Positions 57,807-64,000 of a stretch of 64,000 nt of DNA are shown in pieces (position 1 is the stretch's first letter; every line of letters begins with the position of its first letter). The notes below the pieces were generated by a model. That model worked only from the letters and a program-made list of their open reading frames with translations, did no database searches and was not told the DNA's origin. The position numbers were made by a program, and so were the translations under genes. The stretch covers positions 4,620,501-4,684,500 of the forward strand of contig NZ_CP109599.1 in the NCBI RefSeq assembly GCF_036231945.1. The letters are read 5' to 3'. The stretch comes from Streptomyces sp. NBC_01429. GTDB taxonomy: Bacteria > Actinomycetota > Actinomycetes > Streptomycetales > Streptomycetaceae.

Positions 57807-59900
57807 ATGGATGCCATCTCCTTGGGCATCGGCGTGCTGATCGCCGTTGTCCTGCTCATCGCCATCGCGACGTTTCTGCTGATCAGCCGGTTGTTCCGCA
57901 AGGTGGAACAGGGCCGGGCGCTGATCATCTCCAAGACCAAGAAGGTGGATGTCACCTTCACGGGCGCCGTGGTGCTGCCGGTGCTGCACAAGGCCGAGTA
58001 CATGGACATCTCGGTGAAGATCATCGAGATCCGCCGTACCGGCAGGGAAGGGCTGATCTGCCAGGACAACATCCGCGCCGACATCCACATCTCGTTCTTC
58101 GTACGGGTCAACAAGACCGTCGAGGACGTCATCAAGGTCGCCCAGGCGATCGGCACGGAACGCGCCAGCGACAAGATCGCCATCCAGGAGTTCTTCGCCG
58201 CGAAGTTCTCCGAGGCCCTGAAGACGGTCGGCAAGCAGCTCGACTTCGTCGACCTCTACACCAAGCGCGAGGAGTTCCGGGACCGGATCATCCGGGTCAT
58301 CGGTACGGACCTCAACGGCTACCACCTCGACGACGCGGCCATCGACTTCCTTGAGCAGACGCCGATGACCCAGCTCGACGGCGCGAACATCCTCGACGCC
58401 CAGGGCATCCGCAAGATCACCGAGCTGACGGCGGTCGAGCACGTCCGTACGAACGAGTTCCAGCGCACCGAGCAGAAGGAGATCACCCGGCAGAACGTGG
58501 ACGCCCGGGAGACCATCCTGGAGCTGGAGCGCCGGCAGGCCGAGGCCGAGATCAAGCAGCGCCGCGAGGTCGAGACGCTGCGGGCGCGGGAGGAGGCGGC
58601 GACCTCCAAGGTGCAGGAGGAGGAGCGGCTCGGCGCGCAGACCGCGTTCCTCCGTACGGAGGAGCAGCTCGGGGTGCAGCGGGAGAACCAGGCCCGTGAG
58701 ATCGCGGTGGCGCAGAAGAACCGCGAGCGGGTCATCGCCATCGAGAACGAGCGGATCGAGAAGGACCGCCTCCTGGAGGTCATCGGGCGCGAGCGCGAGA
58801 CCGAGATGAGCCGCATGTCCAAGGACAAGGAGGTCGAGGCGGAGCGCCGCGAGGTCGCCGATGTCATCCGCGAGCGGATCGCGGTGGACCGTACGGTCGC
58901 CGAGCAGGAGGAGTCCATCAAGAAGCTCCGCATCGTCGAGGAGGCCGAGCGCACCCGCCAGGCCGTGATCATCGGCGCCGAGGCGGAGGCCCAGGAGAAG
59001 CTGGTCAAGGACATCAAGGCGGCCGAGGCGGCGGAGGCCGCGGCCAAGCACAACGCCGCCGAGCAGCTCACGCTCGCCGAGGCCCGGCTGAAGTCGGCCG
59101 ACCTCGACTCGCGAGCCAAGCTGCGGCTCGCCGAGGGCATCCAGGCCGAGGCCGCCGCGGTGGGACTGGCCGAGGCGCAGGTCCGCGAGAAGGAGGCGGA
59201 CGTCGCCGAGAAGGCCGGCCGTGCGGAGGCCGAGGCGATGGAGGCCCGGCTGCGGGCCGAGGCCGAGGGCGCGCGGCTCAAGGCGCTCGCGACCGCCGAG
59301 GGCACGCAGGCGCAGGCCACGGCGGACGCCGCGATGATCGGCGAGAAGCTGAAGGCCGAGGCGGCGGGGCTGACCGAGAAGGCCGCGGCGATGGCCGCGC
59401 TGGACGAGGCGTCCCGGACGCACGAGGAGTACCGGCTGCGGCTCCAGGCGGAGAAGGAGATCCGGCTCGCGGGTCTCGACGTGCAGCGCCAGGTCGCCGA
59501 GGCGCAGGCCACGGTGCTCGCCACCGGGCTGGAGAACTCCGACATCAATATCGTCGGCGGGGACTCGATCTTCTTCGACCGGCTGATGTCGTCCATCTCG
59601 CTCGGCAAGAGCGTCGACGGCTTCATGGCCCACTCGGAGACGGCGCAGGCGCTCGCGAAGCCGTGGCTGGACGGTTCGGCCAGCCTGCCGGAGGACCTGA
59701 AGCAGATCCTCGGCTCGGTGTCGACGTCCGATGTGCAGAACCTGACGGTGTCCGCGCTGCTGGTGAAGTTGATGAAGTCCGGGGTCGCGGGCTCCACGCA
59801 GCTGGAGAAGCTGCTGGAGCAGGCGGACCGGCTGGGGCTGGCGGACATGCCGATCGCCGCGCTGAACGGTTCCGGGGCCGCCCCGGCCAAGACCTCCTGA
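57807..59900 (+). CDS. flotillin (SPFH domain) family protein, YqiK type
   Basis: 697 residues; membrane scaffold protein that oligomerises at microdomains. One N-terminal helix (SLGIGVLIAVVLLIAIATFL, residues 4-25) is followed by the SPFH domain (LPVLHKAEYMDISVKIIEIR, IRADIHISFFVRVNKTVEDV) to about 210, then a long heptad-rich coiled coil of about 350 residues (Glu/Ala/Arg-rich, many AEA/EAE repeats), and a C-terminal folded end (IVGGDSIFFDRLMSSISLGK, LLEQADRLGLADMPIAALNG). Start ATG 57807 follows AAGGA. Neighbours: OB-fold/NfeD-like gene before, giant ATPase after, an arrangement seen in several bacterial phyla. Confidence 0.94.
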   Translation: MDAISLGIGVLIAVVLLIAIATFLLISRLFRKVEQGRALIISKTKKVDVTFTGAVVLPVLHKAEYMDISVKIIEIRRTGREGLICQDNIRADIHISFFVRVNKTVEDVIKVAQAIGTERASDKIAIQEFFAAKFSEALKTVGKQLDFVDLYTKREEFRDRIIRVIGTDLNGYHLDDAAIDFLEQTPMTQLDGANILDAQGIRKITELTAVEHVRTNEFQRTEQKEITRQNVDARETILELERRQAEAEIKQRREVETLRAREEAATSKVQEEERLGAQTAFLRTEEQLGVQRENQAREIAVAQKNRERVIAIENERIEKDRLLEVIGRERETEMSRMSKDKEVEAERREVADVIRERIAVDRTVAEQEESIKKLRIVEEAERTRQAVIIGAEAEAQEKLVKDIKAAEAAEAAAKHNAAEQLTLAEARLKSADLDSRAKLRLAEGIQAEAAAVGLAEAQVREKEADVAEKAGRAEAEAMEARLRAEAEGARLKALATAEGTQAQATADAAMIGEKLKAEAAGLTEKAAAMAALDEASRTHEEYRLRLQAEKEIRLAGLDVQRQVAEAQATVLATGLENSDINIVGGDSIFFDRLMSSISLGKSVDGFMAHSETAQALAKPWLDGSASLPEDLKQILGSVSTSDVQNLTVSALLVKLMKSGVAGSTQLEKLLEQADRLGLADMPIAALNGSGAAPAKTS

Positions 59901-60338
59901 CGGCGCTCGCCCGAAGGAGCGTGGGGTCCGGAACCGCCGTACGGGGGTCGGTGGTTCCGGATCTCGCCTGTAACGCGTGGGGGGTCTCAGGCGTGAAGTA
60001 GGTGAGAGACGCGAGTGAGAGATGCGCGTGAGGGACGTGCGGGGGACACGCACCGGGGACACGCACGGGGGAGACGCACCGGGGACACGCACGGGGGAGA
60101 CGCACGGGGGAGACGCAGGCGGGCGCGCGGGCCCAGGTGAGAACCCGGGCGCCCGGTACGACATGAATGGCTCGTAGGAGCCGCACGACCGATACGACCG
60201 TTACGGCTGGCACGACGTTACGGCTGGCAGGGCTGGCAGGGCTGGCAGGGCTGGCACGGCTCGTATGGCTGGCACGGCTCAAATGGCTCGTACAGCTGGT
60301 ATGGCTCGTACGGCCTTGTACGGAAAGCGAGAAGTCCG
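59901..60338. repeat. 440-base gap with two tandem-repeat tracts
   Basis: Tract 1 (60020-60123): about six copies of a 15-16-bp unit such as GGGGACACGCACCG and GGGGGAGACGCACG. Tract 2 (60208-60322): about ten copies of a 10-bp unit GGCTGGCAGG / GGCTCGTATGG. No gene is seen apart from chance frames through the repeats. They form the 5' region of the large ATPase gene. Confidence 0.8.
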
Positions 60339-63300
60339 ATGGAGACAGCAGCGGCCGCGGCGGCCTCGGTGGACGCCGGTACGTACGAGGTGCTGCGCGA
60401 CCGGCTCGCCGCGCAGGCCGGGGAGCTGGCGCGGCGCGCCGAGGAGCTGAACTCCCGCCGGATCGAGGCGTTCGGCTCGATGGAGCTGGCCCTCACCGGT
60501 ACGGAGCGCATCCGCACGGAGCAGCCGCGAGTGCCCCGGGACGTCGTCGCGGTCGGTGGGGCGTTGCTGTTCGGCGTCAATGTGCCGCCGGGACCGAAGC
60601 CGGCGTCCGCCGTCGGGGACGTCCTCGCCCTCTTCGACCGCGAGCTGAACCGGCTGCCGGACGACGCGGTCCCGGGTCTGCTCGACGACCCCGCATTTGT
60701 ACGGGAGTTCGCGGACCTCCACCGCTACTTCCGTGATGCCCGGCTGCTCCAGCTGCGGCACACCGAGGGCAAGCTCCTGGCCGTCTTCCAGACCGGTGCG
60801 GCGGCCGACGACATCCGGGTGCTGCGCTGGGCGATCGGCGTGGACGGTACGGCGGAGTTCCTGGACGCGCGCGGCGAGCGCGACCATGTCTTCCCGGCCT
60901 CGCAGGACGTGGAGTGGACGGCCACGGCCCGGGAGGACCACGTTCTCGGCCGCCATCCGCACATCTCGATCGCCGGTGACACCGTCTTCGTCTCGACGGT
61001 CGGCGGCGCGCTCACCGTGAAGACGGAGAACGACACCGAGTCCGGTGAAGGTGTCCACGCGGAGCCGGTGGACGAGCCGCTCCAGTCGCTGGCGGACGCC
61101 GAGGTCGAGTACGCCAGGGCGGGGGCGCTGGTCCTGCTGCGGGTGCGCCCGTACAAGGAGGAGACCCGGCGCCACCTCGTCTTCAACACCGTCACCCGGA
61201 CCGTGGTGCGGCTCGACGGCATCGGGCAGGCGTGCCGCCGGCTGCCCGAGGACCAGGGGATCATCTTCCCCGGCGGATACTGCCTGGCCACCGGCGCGCA
61301 CAAGACGTTCGACACCGACACCGGCGGCCTGGAGTTCGAGCGGGAGCTGCGCTCGCCGAACGGTGAGGACGTGCTGTACGCGTTCCACGCCCGCGCCGAG
61401 GGCCGCAGCCTGCTCCTCCCGTACAACCTGATCCGCAAGGAGGTCGCCGCTCCGCTCTCCTGCCAGGGGTACGCGCTCTTCGAGGACGGCGCGCTGGTCG
61501 TCCTGCGGGCCCCGGACTCGGAGGAGCCGGCCCGCGTCCATCCGCTCCAGATCTGGGGCTCGCCCTACGTCTCCGACACCTACGCCGCCGCTTCCGCCTC
61601 GGCGGACGCCGGGCCGCTGGGCCGGATCGGCAACGCGGACCTGGTGCGCGGCATCTCCGACTGCCTGTCGCTGGCGCGCGCCGTCACCGAGACCGGCACG
61701 CCGACGACCGGGGTGTACGAGACGCTCCTCGCCGCGTGCGTCCGCGCCGCCGACACCTACCACTGGCTGGGCGACGCCGAAGCGGGCGATCTGCGCGAGC
61801 CGCTGGCCGGGGTGCGGACGACGGCCGAGCAGGTGCTCGCCGAGTTCGAGACCGTGCAGACGCTGACCCGCCAGGCCGCCGAGGCGTTCGCGGAGTCGGC
61901 GGCGCGGATCGCCGCGCTGGTGCGCAGGACCCGGGGCGAGGCACCGCAGTCGGCCGCCGGCTGGGTCGAGCGCCTCACCGAACTGCGGCGTGCGCACGGC
62001 CATTTGCTCACGCTCAAGGACCAGCGGTACGCGGACGCCGAGCGCATCGACACCCTGGGCGCCGAGGTGGCGGAGGACCTCACCGCCTTCGCGCGGCGCG
62101 CCGTGCGGTTCCTGAGCCGCGAGGACGCCTTCAGCGGCTATCACGAGGACATCGGGGGGCTGACGGCCGAGGCCGACGCGATCGTCACCGCCGCCGAGGC
62201 CGCCCCGGTCGCCGAGCGGCTCGACGAGCTGGCGGCGGGGCTGCGTACGGTCACCGAGGTCGTCGCGGGCCTGGACATCGGCGACGCGACGGTCCGTACG
62301 TCCATCCTGGAGCGCGTCGCGGAGGTCCTCGGCGGGGTCAACGGCGCCCGCGCCACCCTGGACGCCCGGCGCAGGGAGCTGGGCGCGCAGGAGGGACGGG
62401 CCGGGTTCGCGGCGGAGTTCGCGCTGCTCGGCCAGGCCGTGACGGGCGCGCTGGCCGCCGCCTCCACCCCGGAGACCTGCGACGAGCAGCTCGCCGGGCT
62501 GCTGCTGCGGCTGGAGGACCTCGAATCCCGCTTCGCGGAGTCCGACGACTTCCTCGCCGAGCTGTCGGGCAAGCGCACCGAGGTCTACGAGACGTTCTCG
62601 GCCCGTAAGCAGGGTCTCCAGGACGCCCGCGCGCAGCGCGCCGAGCGGCTGGGCGACTCGGCGGGCCGGGTGCTGGAGACCGTCGCGCGCCGGGCGGCGG
62701 CCCTGGACTCCGCCGACGAGGTCAGCACGTACTTCGCCTCCGACCCGATGGTCGCCAAGGTCCGGCGCACCGTCGCCGAGCTGCGCGAACTGGGCGACCG
62801 GGTCAGGGCGGAGGAGCTGGACGGCCGGATCAAGGCGTCCCGCCAGGAGGCGGCCCGCGCGCTGCGGGACCGCACCGACCTGTACGCGGACGGCGGCGCG
62901 CTCATCCGGCTGGGCCGCCACAGCTTCGCGGTCAACACACAGCCGCTCGACCTCACCCTCGTACCCCACGGCGGGAGTGGGAGCGGCGGGGACGTGCGCG
63001 GGGACAGGAACGGGAGCGGTGGCGGGGGCGGGCTGAGCTTCGCGCTCACCGGCACCGACTACCGGGCCCCTGTCACCGACCCGGAGTTCGCCGCGACCCG
63101 GCCGTACTGGGGACAGGAGCTGCCGTCGGAGTCGGCGGAGGTGTACCGGGGCGAGTATCTGGCGGCGAAGCTGCTCGCGGGGCGCGCTGCGGACGGCCGG
63201 GCGACCGGCGACCGCGCGGCCGACGGGCTGGCGTCCTACGCCGAACTGGAAGCGCTGGTACGGCAGTCGGCGGAGGAGGCGTACGACGAGGGATACGAGC

Positions 63301-64000
63301 GCGGCGTCCACGACCACGACGCCGCCCTGATCCTGCGCGCCCTGCTGCGGCTGCGCGCCGAGGCCGGCCTGCTGCGCTACGCACCGGCCGCCCGCGCCGC
63401 CGCCCAGCTGTTCTGGGCGCACGGCACCACACCGGAGGCGCGCGAGGCGTGGACCCGGCGGGCCGTGTCGATGGCGCGGGCCAGGGACACCTTCGGGCTG
63501 GCACCCGCCATCGAGACGCTCCAGGCGGAGCTGGCGACGGCGATGGGACGGGTCGAAGAGCACCCGCAGGCCGCCGAGTACCTCTTCGAGGAGCTGACGT
63601 CAGGACCGGACGGCTTCGTCACCAGCGCGGGCGCGCGGACGCTGCTCGACAAGTTCCGGCGCGCGGTGGGCACCTCGGACTCCGGCAGCTCCGCGTACGA
63701 CGAGGACCTCGCCGGTCTCGGCGACGACCTGACCGCCCGCCGCCAGCTGGTGGAGAACTGGCTCGCCGCGTACGCGGCGGCCGGCGGCCGGGACGGCATC
63801 GACCCCGGTGACCTGGCGGAGGCCGCCGCCGTCGAACTCTGCCCCGGCCTCGCCCGGTACGACGTGACGGCGCCGCGGGCCGAGACCGTCGAGGGCCTGC
63901 TCGGCAGCCACCCGAGGATCGAGCGCCGCCGGCTGACCGTCCGCCTCGACGAACTCCTCGCCCGCACGGCGGACTTCCGCGACCGGGTGGCCCCCGGCTT
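60339..64000 (+). CDS. very large coiled-coil ATPase-family protein (DUF3686 'DNA repair ATPase'), 3' end outside the window
   Basis: From ATG 60339 (METAAAAAASVDAGTYEVLR) the frame is open for 1220 codons to the edge of the window. The first ~430 residues resemble DUF3686, found in giant proteins annotated as DNA repair ATPases: an N-terminal helix, then a beta-rich region (VLRWAIGVDGTAEFLDARGE, LLRVRPYKEETRRHLVFNTV). Later residues are mostly helical, with long coiled coils (LRRAHGHLLTLKDQRYADAE, AFARRAVRFLSREDAFSGY). Full homologues are about 1600 residues with an AAA ATPase at the C-terminus, which would lie off the edge; no Walker motifs are in the visible part. A Gly/Ser run sits near residue 900. 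It follows the OB-fold and flotillin genes in the same order as conserved loci elsewhere. Confidence 0.85.
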   Translation, partial: METAAAAAASVDAGTYEVLRDRLAAQAGELARRAEELNSRRIEAFGSMELALTGTERIRTEQPRVPRDVVAVGGALLFGVNVPPGPKPASAVGDVLALFDRELNRLPDDAVPGLLDDPAFVREFADLHRYFRDARLLQLRHTEGKLLAVFQTGAAADDIRVLRWAIGVDGTAEFLDARGERDHVFPASQDVEWTATAREDHVLGRHPHISIAGDTVFVSTVGGALTVKTENDTESGEGVHAEPVDEPLQSLADAEVEYARAGALVLLRVRPYKEETRRHLVFNTVTRTVVRLDGIGQACRRLPEDQGIIFPGGYCLATGAHKTFDTDTGGLEFERELRSPNGEDVLYAFHARAEGRSLLLPYNLIRKEVAAPLSCQGYALFEDGALVVLRAPDSEEPARVHPLQIWGSPYVSDTYAAASASADAGPLGRIGNADLVRGISDCLSLARAVTETGTPTTGVYETLLAACVRAADTYHWLGDAEAGDLREPLAGVRTTAEQVLAEFETVQTLTRQAAEAFAESAARIAALVRRTRGEAPQSAAGWVERLTELRRAHGHLLTLKDQRYADAERIDTLGAEVAEDLTAFARRAVRFLSREDAFSGYHEDIGGLTAEADAIVTAAEAAPVAERLDELAAGLRTVTEVVAGLDIGDATVRTSILERVAEVLGGVNGARATLDARRRELGAQEGRAGFAAEFALLGQAVTGALAAASTPETCDEQLAGLLLRLEDLESRFAESDDFLAELSGKRTEVYETFSARKQGLQDARAQRAERLGDSAGRVLETVARRAAALDSADEVSTYFASDPMVAKVRRTVAELRELGDRVRAEELDGRIKASRQEAARALRDRTDLYADGGALIRLGRHSFAVNTQPLDLTLVPHGGSGSGGDVRGDRNGSGGGGGLSFALTGTDYRAPVTDPEFAATRPYWGQELPSESAEVYRGEYLAAKLLAGRAADGRATGDRAADGLASYAELEALVRQSAEEAYDEGYERGVHDHDAALILRALLRLRAEAGLLRYAPAARAAAQLFWAHGTTPEAREAWTRRAVSMARARDTFGLAPAIETLQAELATAMGRVEEHPQAAEYLFEELTSGPDGFVTSAGARTLLDKFRRAVGTSDSGSSAYDEDLAGLGDDLTARRQLVENWLAAYAAAGGRDGIDPGDLAEAAAVELCPGLARYDVTAPRAETVEGLLGSHPRIERRRLTVRLDELLARTADFRDRVAPG

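Noticed and set aside
60279..63563. 1094-codon minus-strand frame
   Set aside because: It is the antisense shadow of the giant ATPase gene; composition is typical of a GC-rich mirror frame (Arg/Gly/Val) and no family resemblance is visible.

Overview
The window is very GC-rich actinobacterial DNA and almost certainly a Streptomyces chromosome. The evidence is the developmental sigma factor BldN beside its anti-sigma factor RsbN, a Rex-controlled haem operon, a class I (archaeal-type) LysS, an XRE/DUF397 pair and many GTG starts with ATGA or GTGA gene overlaps. I found no tRNA, rRNA, complete insertion sequence or origin.

Layout. 1-11.4 kb: the end of an acyltransferase, rsbN and bldN, a HAD phosphatase, a glutaredoxin-like protein, then rex-hemA-hemC-hemD behind a perfectly placed Rex operator, and hemB. 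11.4-17.3 kb: a patch with a lipoprotein, relics of decayed genes (a leucine-rich STM4015-like gene with a premature stop, a frame-broken wHTH-repeat gene), a PadR/membrane-protein pair, a secreted SGNH esterase and a frameshifted methyltransferase with a coupled 36-residue ORF. 17.4-34 kb: argS and lysS (divergent), a dicarboxylate symporter, a DUF2637 membrane protein, two DUF3558 lipoproteins, rtcB and small housekeeping or accessory genes, including a 5'-truncated AraC gene.

34-48 kb is a corrinoid region. A cobalamin riboswitch precedes cbtB-cbtA. cobL-cobM run on the plus strand, cbiD and cobK diverge from one CATG, cobG-cobH-cobIJ form a coupled minus-strand operon, and a second cobalamin riboswitch precedes cobN. 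The pathway mixes the oxygen-dependent CobG with CbiD. Two tiny type I-E-like CRISPR arrays (29-bp repeats, exact 32-bp spacers, no cas genes in view) lie inside and at the end of this region.

48-64 kb: a regulatory cluster (HATPase, two small coupled ORFs, XRE/DUF5753 plus DUF397), two aldo/keto reductases, each near a regulator (TetR, AraC), a DUF4260 gene under a promoter flanked by two matching palindromes, and a 181-bp MITE-like element with perfect 20-bp inverted ends. Last comes a three-gene module: an OB-fold/NfeD-like membrane protein, a flotillin, and a very large DUF3686-type ATPase that runs off the right edge. This module is the least understood system in the window.

A theme across the window is short in-frame or intergenic tandem repeats (argS, symporter tail, DUF2637, cobL, cobIJ, cobG, spacers near 57.6 and 60.1 kb), suggesting replication slippage is a visible source of variation in this strain.
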